Shown: positions 27,234 to 35,376 of the stretch, piece after piece
Layout: every line of letters starts with the position of its first letter
Position numbering within the stretch: the stretch's first letter is position 1
Source: Arenibacter palladensis
GTDB lineage: Bacteria > Bacteroidota > Bacteroidia > Flavobacteriales > Flavobacteriaceae
DNA length: 64,000 nucleotides
Assembly (NCBI RefSeq): GCF_900129275.1
Contig: NZ_FQUX01000005.1
Location: 186,001 to 250,000, forward strand
Reading direction: 5' to 3'
Translations under genes and position numbers: made by a program
The notes under the pieces: model-generated
Databases searched by the model: none
What the model was told of the DNA's origin: nothing
Seen by the model: the letters and a program-made list of their open reading frames with translations, nothing else

Positions 27234-28451
27234 TTAGTTAGAGAATCCGTTGCTCAAAAAATGGAACAAATCGAAGTTCCTACTAGCCCCGGACGCCAAT
27301 TTCTCACTGTATTCGGCGTTCAATTTCTTGTTGAATATCATGGGCACTACTTGACAGTGTTCTCCCCCATGTGAACGCAAGCCTTCCTTAACCTTGTCCA
27401 ATTCGTGCCAATCAGGGGTCCTACCAATGGTAGTCGCTGAATCTGCCAACACCACCAAATCTCCAATCCTATCGCCTGGAAGTTCATATTCCTCAACGGC
27501 TTCAGCATTGGTAAGCACCTTTTCTATTCCGTCCAAAGACAACAAATAGTCCTTGGCCGCCTGCAACTGGGATTTATCTTCCAAATACAAGGTACCATAA
27601 CCTCCCAAGGCCCCGTGATGTACAACATAGGGATCCGTGATAGGCAAAATTACCCTCGATTTAATATTTTGGGCATCCAAAAGTTGTTCTATAAACTGCA
27701 CTTTTGGACTTCCATCGGGATTGGTCTTTGCCTGCATTCCATGATCCGCGGTTACCCCTATAATGGCACCCAGCTTATCCAACTCTCCCAACCATAGGTC
27801 TATTTTGGATAAAAAATCGTTGGCATCCGGACTACCTGGAGCATATTTATGCTGTACAAAATCGGTTGTCGTTAAATACATTACGTCAAAATGCTCGCGC
27901 TTCAACAGTTTGGCCCCGGCTTCAATACAATAAACGGAAATATAGGGATCATAGATACCTGGTCTCTCCTTGCCCATTAATCCTTGCTCCACATTTTCAA
28001 TACCGTTTTCTTCCAAAGTGGCCTGATTGGCAAATTCTGCCGAAAAGCATATCCCATCAAGATTATGGGCAAGCATTTTTCGCAACTTGTCCTTGGCAGT
28101 AACCACGGCTACTTTTCTTCCGTTTTTACTTAACTCGGACAATATGGTAGGAACTTTTAGATACTTTGGGTCGTTCATCATCACTTCTTCCTGAAGTTCG
28201 GTATCCCAGTAAAAATTCCCACAAATTCCGTTCACCTTTGGCGTAACCCCTGTAACGATAGCCATATTATTAGGATTCGTAAAAGAAGGAATCACACTTT
28301 TCACCATTCCCATGGAACCCTCTTTAATGAATCGTTGCAAATTGGGCATTACCTCCTTGGCTCCTTCATAATAGGGATAAGAGGTTCCGTCCATACATAT
28401 TCCAATAATGGTCTGTTTTTGTTTAGGGTAATTTCTGCTATTAATGTTCAT
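27234..28451 (-). CDS. phnA: Phosphonoacetate hydrolase
   Basis: Zinc-dependent C-P bond hydrolase of the alkaline phosphatase superfamily, cleaving phosphonoacetate to acetate and phosphate. Blocks: IIGICMDGTSYPYY with the first metal Asp, SVIPSFTNPNNMAIVTGV containing the catalytic Thr, MYLTTTDFVQHKYAP, GVTADHGMQAK and the late His in YVVHHGALGGYG. I start it at 28451 (MNINSRNYPK); 26 upstream codons in frame look like leader sequence. About 405 residues, no signal peptide, cytoplasmic. It is the first gene of the phosphonate operon. Its presence shows the carbon-phosphorus bond is broken by the PhnWYA route, not by C-P lyase or PhnX. Confidence 0.93.
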   Translation of the reverse strand: MNINSRNYPKQKQTIIGICMDGTSYPYYEGAKEVMPNLQRFIKEGSMGMVKSVIPSFTNPNNMAIVTGVTPKVNGICGNFYWDTELQEEVMMNDPKYLKVPTILSELSKNGRKVAVVTAKDKLRKMLAHNLDGICFSAEFANQATLEENGIENVEQGLMGKERPGIYDPYISVYCIEAGAKLLKREHFDVMYLTTTDFVQHKYAPGSPDANDFLSKIDLWLGELDKLGAIIGVTADHGMQAKTNPDGSPKVQFIEQLLDAQNIKSRVILPITDPYVVHHGALGGYGTLYLEDKSQLQAAKDYLLSLDGIEKVLTNAEAVEEYELPGDRIGDLVVLADSATTIGRTPDWHELDKVKEGLRSHGGEHCQVVPMIFNKKLNAEYSEKLASGASRNFDLFHFLSNGFSN

Positions 28452-28711
28452 GCTATAAAATGTCTTTGAGTTTTTCTTAAATTTTGCACTAAAGTACAAA
28501 ATTTTTACTAATAGGATAATTTTAGTCACAAAAAATAAATGATATTCATTGAAGCACGGGAGGAGTATAATTGCCCAACAAAAATGAATCCAATATCAAT
28601 AGCAGGCACTAATTAGAGATTATTATATTGTAAGCTAAACACTAAATCTGTGTATTGAATTAACCGTGTACTTGGATAAAAAAAAGTAGTATATAAACCA
28701 ATTGGGCCTAT

Positions 28712-28744
28712 AAAAAAATCCCTATCTCATTTAAGAAATAGGGA
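28712..28744 (-). terminator. Rho-independent terminator after the TRAP operon
   Basis: Read leftward: stem TCCCTAT with ATAGGGA (7 bases plus extra imperfect pairs) around ATTTAA, followed by seven Ts. It lies 28 bases after the dctM stop and ends the hexuronate/TRAP transcript before the phosphonate operon promoter region. Confidence 0.75.
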
Positions 28745-28771
28745 CTTTGAAAATTTTTAAGCTTATGTTTA

Positions 28772-30082
28772 TTAATCGATCAACCCAAAAGCTCTGGGCA
28801 ACCAAAGGGATAGTTCAGGAATATATGTCAGGATCAACAATACGGTAGTCATTGCCGCCAAAAGGGGCAGTAATGGCTTTATAACTTTTGTGACCGGTAC
28901 CTTGGCAACACCACTACCTACAAAAAGTAAAGTACCTACTGGAGGTGTACATACCCCTATACACAAATTGAGAACTATTACCATCCCAAATTGTACCGGG
29001 TGCATTCCCAATGCCATAACTACTGGTAAGAATATTGGCGTAAAAATAAGTACCGCCGGGGTCATATCCATAAACGTACCAACCACAAGCAGGGTGATAT
29101 TTATAAAGAGAAGTACCAATAGTGGATTTTTTACAGATTCCAACAGGAAACCGGTCAATGACTGGGGAATGGATTCAAACGAGAACAACCAGGACATGGC
29201 CATGGACGTGGATATCAAGAACATAACAATAGCCGTGGTTTTGGCACTCCTTAGCAGGATTGGCCTGAAATCACTAAACTTTAACTCCTTGTTCACAAAT
29301 CCGAGTAAAACGGCATAAACAACTGCGATGGCCGCTGCTTCCGTGGCCGTGAAAATTCCGGCTACAATTCCACCAACTACGATTACCAACAGGGTAAGAC
29401 TTAGAATGGCATTTTTAAAATCGTGAAACAGCTTTTTAAAACTCACTCTTTCCTCCTTTGGCAAACCTTTTTTTCTGGCGTAAAAATATACCATCAGCAT
29501 TATGGCAAGTCCAACCAAAATCCCTGGAATATATCCTGCAATAAACAATGCCGCTACCGAAGCCGTACCTCCACTGGCCAGTGCGAAAATTATCAATACG
29601 TTACTAGGTGGAATTAAAAGGCCCGTGGTTGACGAGCTAATATTTACGGCTGCACTAAATTCCCTAGGGTAACCGTCTTTCGCCATCTTTTCCGTAAGCG
29701 TACTCCCAATGGCAGATGCCGCGGCAATAGCCGAACCTGAAATTGCACCGAACAACATGGCGGAAATAATATTAACATATGCCAATCCTCCAGGCAAACT
29801 TCCTATAAGCGATTTTGCAAAATCGATAAGGCGGTTGGCAATACCCCCACGGTTCATAATTTCCCCGGCCAGAATAAAGAAGGGAATAGCCAATAATGCA
29901 AAATTATCGATACCCGTTGTCATTCTCTGACTAACAGTAGTAGTAGCAGGCATATAGGCTATATTGATCAATAAGGTAATTGTTGTAGAGATCCCAATGG
30001 CATAAGCCACAGGCACGCCATAGGCCAACAAGCCCATAAAACTAATAAACAATACTAGGATACTTATGGTTTCAATACTCAT
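28772..30082 (-). CDS. TRAP transporter large permease subunit (DctM)
   Basis: Integral membrane protein with about 12 transmembrane helices that forms the ion-coupled channel of a TRAP transporter. The N-terminus ISILVLFISFMGLLAYGVPVA and the motif LAIPFFILAGEIMNRGGIANRLIDF are classic DctM signatures, with AISGSAIAAASAIGSTLTEKM and the C-terminal FTPIFLPVVMALGMHPVQFGMVIVLNLCIGVCTPPVG. 436 residues. It overlaps dctQ by 11 bases. The neighbouring uxuA, mannonate oxidoreductase and uxaC point to a hexuronate as substrate. Confidence 0.93.
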   Translation of the reverse strand: MSIETISILVLFISFMGLLAYGVPVAYAIGISTTITLLINIAYMPATTTVSQRMTTGIDNFALLAIPFFILAGEIMNRGGIANRLIDFAKSLIGSLPGGLAYVNIISAMLFGAISGSAIAAASAIGSTLTEKMAKDGYPREFSAAVNISSSTTGLLIPPSNVLIIFALASGGTASVAALFIAGYIPGILVGLAIMLMVYFYARKKGLPKEERVSFKKLFHDFKNAILSLTLLVIVVGGIVAGIFTATEAAAIAVVYAVLLGFVNKELKFSDFRPILLRSAKTTAIVMFLISTSMAMSWLFSFESIPQSLTGFLLESVKNPLLVLLFINITLLVVGTFMDMTPAVLIFTPIFLPVVMALGMHPVQFGMVIVLNLCIGVCTPPVGTLLFVGSGVAKVPVTKVIKPLLPLLAAMTTVLLILTYIPELSLWLPRAFGLID

Positions 30083-30560
30083 TGTTGTTGGCGTTAAAGG
30101 TTATTTTAATGTGATACACGGAAAAGAAAATGATTTTTAGTCCACAAATAGGTACAATTGCGTAAACATAGCCTAGTGGCACCAATAAAGCAGGGGACAA
30201 TTGCCCCAACTTTAAGGTAGTATACACCAAATTACCTCCGCCAATAACCATAATGACCAAGGCAAAAACAGCCATCACTACCTGTATTATCCTATGTCTC
30301 CTTTTTTGTTTGTCAACGGGAAGTTTGGACAATAAAAAATCCATGGACAGATGTCCTTCCTTTTGTCCATTGATATAAGCGGCTCCCAATACGGTTAACC
30401 AGATCAACGAAAATCTGGCGAATTCCTCGGTAAAGGAACTGGATTGACCCACTACATATCTGGAAACTACCTGCCAAACCACATCCAGCACCAATAAACT
30501 AAATATTAGTACCAACAACCCTTCAATGGCCTTATTCAATATTCTGTACGTCGTCTGCAT
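30072..30560 (-). CDS. TRAP transporter small permease subunit (DctQ)
   Basis: Small inner-membrane subunit with four predicted helices. Family features: LVLIFSLLVLDVVWQVVSRYVVGQSSSFTEEFARFSLIWLTVLGAAYINGQKEGHLSMDFL, where the EE..RF.L.W and the basic H.. segment are conserved in DctQ proteins (shown here in the source only as the blocks FTEEFARFSLIWLTV and EGHLSMDFL). 162 residues. Start and stop overlap both neighbours (TAATG junction with dctP), so the three subunits are translationally coupled. Confidence 0.9.
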   Translation of the reverse strand: MQTTYRILNKAIEGLLVLIFSLLVLDVVWQVVSRYVVGQSSSFTEEFARFSLIWLTVLGAAYINGQKEGHLSMDFLLSKLPVDKQKRRHRIIQVVMAVFALVIMVIGGGNLVYTTLKLGQLSPALLVPLGYVYAIVPICGLKIIFFSVYHIKITFNANNNEY

Positions 30561-31534
30561 TATTGATTGTTAATTTGGTCGATTATTCTATTCATTTTTG
30601 GATCCTTCTTCAGATCCTCCAAAATTGACTTGGTCTTTTCTACGAAGGGACTTTTATCAGGATTATAGATTTGCACATTGGCCTTTTCCAGGATTTCCAT
30701 CCCTTCCGCTACGGTTTCCTGCCAATAAATTTTTTGTTTCTTAACACTGTCGTCCGCCGCATCCTGTAACCAACCTTTTTCCACATCGCTCAAGGTATCC
30801 CAAAATTTTGTGCCTACCACAACAACATCTGGCACCATACTGTGTTGGTCCAGGGTATAAAATTTACATACCTCGTAGTGATTGGACGTCACAAAAGAAG
30901 GAACATTGTTCTCCGCACCATCTACCACCCGCTGTTGAAGAGCGGTGTAAAGCTCCCCATAGGCCATAGGGGTTGCGGAACCTCCTAGATCATTCACCAT
31001 GTTCACGGCCATTTGGTCGTTCATAACCCTGATCTTTTTTCCCTTTAAATCATCTGGCGTCTTTATAAATCCGTCCAAAGTATAGAAGCTTCTACTACCG
31101 GCATCGTAAAAACAGAGGCCGCGTAGCAAATATTCACTGCCCCCTTCCAAAAGTTCCTTCCCTACAGGTCCTTCCAACACCCTGAACATATGTTCACTGT
31201 CCCTAAACAAATAAGGAACTCCCAAGACCCTATACTCCGGTGAAAAACTGGACATGGAGGCCGCACTTACCTTGGTCATGGCCACGCTGCCTATCTGCAA
31301 CAATTCCAAGACCTCCCTTTCCGTACCCAATTGGCCATCGGGAAAAATCTTGATCTGCAACTTACCGCCCGACTTTTCATGAAGAGCCTCTTGCATGGCC
31401 AATATGCCCTTATGGACGGGATGGGTTATTGGTAGGGAGTGGGCAAAGAATAAGGTTTTGTGATCCGTAATATCTGAACAAGAATATAAGCCTAAACATG
31501 CCAAAACACCAATCGCAATAACTATTTTTCTCAT
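30560..31534 (-). CDS. TRAP transporter substrate-binding lipoprotein (DctP)
   Basis: Periplasmic solute-binding protein of the TRAP system, here as a lipoprotein: MRKIVIAIGVLACLGLYSCSD with the lipobox LYSC. DctP motifs follow: FAHSLPITHPVHKGI, FPDGQLGTEREVLELLQIG, GVPYLFRDSEHMFRVL, KIRVMNDQMAVNMVNDLGG (containing the conserved substrate Arg) and YTALQQRVVDGAENN. About 324 residues. I prefer the start at 31534 because it places the lipobox at a normal distance; an upstream Met at 31561 is possible. A perfect LacI-type palindrome lies 40 bases upstream. Likely ligand: glucuronate or a related uronate. Confidence 0.9.
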   Translation of the reverse strand: MRKIVIAIGVLACLGLYSCSDITDHKTLFFAHSLPITHPVHKGILAMQEALHEKSGGKLQIKIFPDGQLGTEREVLELLQIGSVAMTKVSAASMSSFSPEYRVLGVPYLFRDSEHMFRVLEGPVGKELLEGGSEYLLRGLCFYDAGSRSFYTLDGFIKTPDDLKGKKIRVMNDQMAVNMVNDLGGSATPMAYGELYTALQQRVVDGAENNVPSFVTSNHYEVCKFYTLDQHSMVPDVVVVGTKFWDTLSDVEKGWLQDAADDSVKKQKIYWQETVAEGMEILEKANVQIYNPDKSPFVEKTKSILEDLKKDPKMNRIIDQINNQ

Positions 31535-31573
31535 TAGGAATTTATAAACTTGCATATACATTTTATTAATTGG

Positions 31574-31589
31574 GCGTTAACGTTAACGC
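31574..31589. promoter_or_regulatory. Perfect 16-base palindrome upstream of dctP (LacI-type operator)
   Basis: GCGTTAACGTTAACGC, fully symmetric with a central CG, the layout of LacI/GalR operators. It lies 40 bases upstream of the dctP start, in the 184-base gap after uxuA. Its half-site (GCGTTAAC) differs from the one at susC (ACGCAACC), so a different LacI protein or a second recognition mode may be involved. Confidence 0.6.
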
Positions 31590-31718
31590 AATATTCTTTT
31601 ACATTTTATTTCCAAGCCCTAAAAATACTCTTTTTTTAAACTTTAGCAACAATTCCATACAATTCTAGCCAAATAATTGCGTCTTCCTTAATTATCGCCA
31701 CTTCATTTTAAATTTTCA

Positions 31719-32921
31719 TTATGTAGCTTCTATAAGCATTTCCCTAATCCCCTTTTCCAATCCATAAAGCTCTGCCATCCCGATACCTCTCCCAATGAGT
31801 GAATATCCAGAGTAGAACTCATCCTTTCTTATTTTATCATCCAGAAGAACATGTCCGTGATCTGGTCTGATAGGAATGGCCACCTCACCAAATCCACTTT
31901 CATGTCTCCTTAGTTGCTCCCTTACAATTTCCAGCATTATCTTGGGCATAGGTATGGACCCATCCAAATGGGCAGCCTCATAAAAACTACCGTCTTCTTC
32001 CCTGGTCACATTTCTTAGATGTAAAAAATGAATTTTAGGTCCAAAATCCCGAATAATCTCTAAAAGGTCATTGGAAGCTACAGCTCCCAACGAACCGGAA
32101 CAAAAGGTCAATCCGTTACATGTGGAAGGAAAACAATCCAAAATATATTTTAAATCCTCATAGGTTGAGGCAATACGGGGAATTCCAAAAACCGGAAATG
32201 GTGGGTCATCTGGATGCAGGGCCATTTTTACACCCAACTTTTCGGCCTCCGGAATAACTGATTTTAAAAAATATGCCAAATTTTCCCTAAGGACCGATTT
32301 TTCAATTTTGGCAACTTCCTCAAGGGTGGACCTAAAATAGGAAAGGGGAATGGCCTCTTTTGAACCGGGCATTCCCGCCAAAATAGCATTTTTCAGCAGC
32401 TCGCGCCCCTGCTGATCCAATGCCTTATAATACTTTTCGGCCCTATTGACCATTTCCTCGGCATAGACCTCAGCGGCCCTATCCCTTTTTAGGATATACA
32501 AATCAAATGCAGCAATAGCCACAGGATCGTACAATAAGCTTATCGCCCCCGTTGGAAGCACATAATTTAAATGGGTACGGGTCCAGTCTATCAGTTGCAT
32601 AAAATTATAGCAGACCACCTTAATGTTGTTTTCTGCCAAATTGCGGAGGGTTTCAATATAATTCCGGATATAGATATCCCTTTCCGGAAGACCGTATTTA
32701 ATTGCTTTGTGTATATTAACACTTTCCACTACGGACCATTCCAAGCCATGGGACTCTATTTCCTTTTGCACACCCCTTATAACTTCAGAAGACCAAACTT
32801 CCCCAATGGGTACTGTATGGCATGCCGTGACCACGCCATCCACTCCCAGTTCCTTGATATCCTTTAGTGACACACCAAAACTGGGTCCGAACCACCTAAG
32901 TGTCCTTTTTAAATATTGCAT
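31719..32921 (-). CDS. uxuA: Mannonate dehydratase
   Basis: Dehydrates D-mannonate to 2-keto-3-deoxy-D-gluconate, the last uronate-specific step of glucuronate breakdown. TIM-barrel enzyme with LRWFGPSFGVSLKDIKELGVDGVVTACH at the N-terminus (blocks RWFGP and GVDGVVTACH), VVCYNFMQLIDWTRTHLNY, MALHPDDPPFPVFGIPRI, GLTFCSGSLGA and PIRPDHGHVLLDD. 400 residues, cytoplasmic. It lies 3 bases after the SDR gene, so they form an operon. The next enzymes (KDG kinase and aldolase) are not in the window. Confidence 0.96.
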   Translation of the reverse strand: MQYLKRTLRWFGPSFGVSLKDIKELGVDGVVTACHTVPIGEVWSSEVIRGVQKEIESHGLEWSVVESVNIHKAIKYGLPERDIYIRNYIETLRNLAENNIKVVCYNFMQLIDWTRTHLNYVLPTGAISLLYDPVAIAAFDLYILKRDRAAEVYAEEMVNRAEKYYKALDQQGRELLKNAILAGMPGSKEAIPLSYFRSTLEEVAKIEKSVLRENLAYFLKSVIPEAEKLGVKMALHPDDPPFPVFGIPRIASTYEDLKYILDCFPSTCNGLTFCSGSLGAVASNDLLEIIRDFGPKIHFLHLRNVTREEDGSFYEAAHLDGSIPMPKIMLEIVREQLRRHESGFGEVAIPIRPDHGHVLLDDKIRKDEFYSGYSLIGRGIGMAELYGLEKGIREMLIEAT

Positions 32922-32924
32922 GGA

Positions 32925-33746
32925 CTATACTCCGGAAAATGAACTAAATCCGCCGTCTATATCATAAATGGTACCTGTCACAAAAGAAGAGGCGTCACTG
33001 AGCAGATAATGTACCATTCCATTAAGTTCGGAAGCATCCCCAAAACGACCCATTGGTGTATTGGTAATAATTTTTTCTCCCCTGTCCGTAAAGGATCCGT
33101 CTTCATTGGTCAACAATCTTCTATTCTGATTTCCGATGAAAAATCCGGGAGCAATGGCATTCACCCTTATCTTGTCACTAAACTTAGACGCGAGTTCATT
33201 GGCCATCCATTTGGTAAAAATATCCACTCCCGCCTTGGCCATGGAATAGCCCAACACTCGTGAAATGGTCTGTTTGGCCGCCATGGAAGATATATTAACT
33301 ATAGATCCATAACCTTGTTTGGCCATAATTTCACTTAGCACAATAGTTGGAATTACGGTACCGAACAAATTTATATCCACCACCTTTTGGGTATCTCCCA
33401 GTTCAATATCATAAATCGTCTGATCTGGTTTTAAGGTAGCCCCAGGAATGTTTCCGCCGGCCAAATTCACCAGTCCGTCCAACTTCTTAAACTTGGTGAT
33501 TATAGAATTCTTCAATTCCGTTAATTGCTTTTCGTCCATCACGTCCAAAACGAACAAATGTGCACTGTCCGAAGCAATTGCATTCAATTCCTTGCATTTT
33601 TCCTCAAGTTTGTCCAAAGACCTGCCCAAGAGCAATACCTTTGCTCCGTTTTCTACAAGATATTTGGCAATTGACCCTCCCAAAGTACCAGTTGCACCGG
33701 ATAAGGCATAAATTTTATTTTCTATCGAAAAAAGATCACTCATCAA
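32925..33746 (-). CDS. SDR-family D-mannonate oxidoreductase (fructuronate reductase role)
   Basis: Short-chain dehydrogenase, 273 residues, cytoplasmic. N-terminal cofactor motif LSGATGTLGGSIAKYL, NLAGGNIPG, catalytic Ser in IVNISSMAAKQ, catalytic YSMAKAG with the Lys, then NAIAPGFFIGNQN. SDRs of this subgroup replace classical UxuB and reduce fructuronate to mannonate. The call rests mostly on context: it sits 3 bases before uxuA and in a locus with uxaC, giving glucuronate to fructuronate to mannonate to KDG. An alternative is KduD-like activity. Confidence 0.85.
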   Translation of the reverse strand: MMSDLFSIENKIYALSGATGTLGGSIAKYLVENGAKVLLLGRSLDKLEEKCKELNAIASDSAHLFVLDVMDEKQLTELKNSIITKFKKLDGLVNLAGGNIPGATLKPDQTIYDIELGDTQKVVDINLFGTVIPTIVLSEIMAKQGYGSIVNISSMAAKQTISRVLGYSMAKAGVDIFTKWMANELASKFSDKIRVNAIAPGFFIGNQNRRLLTNEDGSFTDRGEKIITNTPMGRFGDASELNGMVHYLLSDASSFVTGTIYDIDGGFSSFSGV

Positions 33747-33779
33747 TTCTATTTTTTATAATTCTATTTTAACAAAACC

Positions 33780-33787
33780 CAAATATA
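33780..33787 (-). promoter_or_regulatory. Candidate -7 element for the SDR-uxuA operon
   Basis: Minus strand TATATTTG, an exact TAnnTTTG match, 33 bases upstream of the SDR start codon. No TTG at the expected -33 distance. Confidence 0.35.
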
Positions 33788-33898
33788 ACACAAGGCCACA
33801 ATAATAAACATAATATCCAATATTTACACTTGGCCAATTGCGCAAAGATTTTCCAAGTTCAACAAATACCTTTACGTCTCAATGAAAATTTCAGGGCC

Positions 33899-35275
33899 TT
33901 ATTTTTTAGCCATTTTATAACCTTCAATGGTCGTGTAATACTTGGTTATCATATTGGGCACCTCCCAATTGGGCAATTTTCCCTCTTCCAAATACCGTAA
34001 ATAATTTTGGGTTACTTGGGCAAAATGTGCCTCATGACCAATTTTAAATTCATCGGGAATATTGATTTTCCACATATCCTCCGACACTTTTTCCGCTTTG
34101 GTGCCGGCAAATCTCGAGTTTATATGCTGGCCTATTGCCTCGCTTATAATACTATCAAAATTTTCCCCAACCTTGAATTTAACATATAAGGTAGGCGTGT
34201 AATTTTCTTCTGCCCCCTGTTTTATGATAAGGTCGCTCTTAGTCCCCCTCATAATACTATAATGGGTATCCCCTGTTCCTTCGGGTGCTTCATAATTCCA
34301 TATCACAGAAACTTTGGCATGCTTGCCCTTAATTTTATACAACATTTCACCATTACAGTACACCTTAAGTTTATCGCCATCCAAATCCTTTTGAAGGTAA
34401 TCCGGGTAAGTCTCCAAACCGGTAACCCTTTTAAACTCCTCCAAAGTAAGGACAGTTGGCCAACGCTTTGCCTGGACCATTTCTATGTCCGTGCGGTTAA
34501 TAATCTCGTCCGGAAAAAGCTCCCATTGTACTAAATCCACCAAATGCGTGGTTACATCCACAATTCCTTCGCCCTCTTCATTTACATCAAAGAACCATGC
34601 CGGTCTCACCAATGGCTGTCCTGAAACGTACTTGAAGAAATGATGCACACTTTCCTTAATAATGGCCGGCTCTTCCACACTTCCCTCCAATACCTGACCA
34701 AATACTTCTGGCAACATGGAAAACTGCCTTTGCATTCCTGTGGTAACCTCGAAACGTTCTGTCATAATATCGTAGATCATGACCCCCTTTTCCTCTGCTA
34801 TTTTGAAGGCCTCCTCCAATTTCTGGAATCCCTCCGGATTAATCACCAATGGCTTATCAGCATAAACATTTAAACCAGCTTTTACCGCTGCCAAGATATA
34901 GTCTATCTTTTTAGAGTTCTTACCTGCCACCACCATAACATTCCCTGGTTTTTTGGCAATCATTTTCTCTAGATAATCAGCCCCAAAATAACTGTCCACC
35001 TTCCAATGCGTGGGGTTTTCCGACCTTGTATTGTAAGATTCAATTTTGTTTAAAAAATCGTTTACCTCTGGCCCTTCCGGCGCAAAAACATAAATGGTGG
35101 AGTCTACTCCCTTGTACATCGTTTTTTGAACTAGGGCAGCATGAAAATGCCCTGGATCCAGGGTCATTAATCTAACTTGGTCCGGTTTATCGTCCATAGC
35201 GGATTTTACCTCTTTTTTACTTTCCCCGCAACCTAAACACAAGATTACCAATAGGGCTAATATATTATACTTCAT
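33899..35275 (-). CDS. Gfo/Idh/MocA-family oxidoreductase, lipoprotein
   Basis: NAD(P)-dependent oxidoreductase family, exported as a lipoprotein (MKYNILALLVILCLGCGE, lipobox LGCG). The N-terminal Rossmann-like part holds RLMTLDPGHFHAALVQKTMY instead of the usual GxGxxG, then VVAGKNSKKIDYILAAVKAGLNVYADKPLVI with the conserved EKP-type Lys motif (ADKP), and a long C-terminal domain typical of the putative oxidoreductase C-terminal family. 458 residues. In Bacteroidota such proteins accompany SusCD loci and may oxidise sugars in the periplasm at C3. It sits between uxuA and a second Gfo/Idh gene. Substrate not proven. Confidence 0.8.
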   Translation of the reverse strand: MKYNILALLVILCLGCGESKKEVKSAMDDKPDQVRLMTLDPGHFHAALVQKTMYKGVDSTIYVFAPEGPEVNDFLNKIESYNTRSENPTHWKVDSYFGADYLEKMIAKKPGNVMVVAGKNSKKIDYILAAVKAGLNVYADKPLVINPEGFQKLEEAFKIAEEKGVMIYDIMTERFEVTTGMQRQFSMLPEVFGQVLEGSVEEPAIIKESVHHFFKYVSGQPLVRPAWFFDVNEEGEGIVDVTTHLVDLVQWELFPDEIINRTDIEMVQAKRWPTVLTLEEFKRVTGLETYPDYLQKDLDGDKLKVYCNGEMLYKIKGKHAKVSVIWNYEAPEGTGDTHYSIMRGTKSDLIIKQGAEENYTPTLYVKFKVGENFDSIISEAIGQHINSRFAGTKAEKVSEDMWKINIPDEFKIGHEAHFAQVTQNYLRYLEEGKLPNWEVPNMITKYYTTIEGYKMAKK

Positions 35276-35376
35276 GTATTGGATTTTTTATGGGTAACAA
35301 TAAGCCCTCCATTGTTCAACCTATTTTTGACCAAAGGAGGGATTATCTACACATCATTAAATATATAACATGTTTC

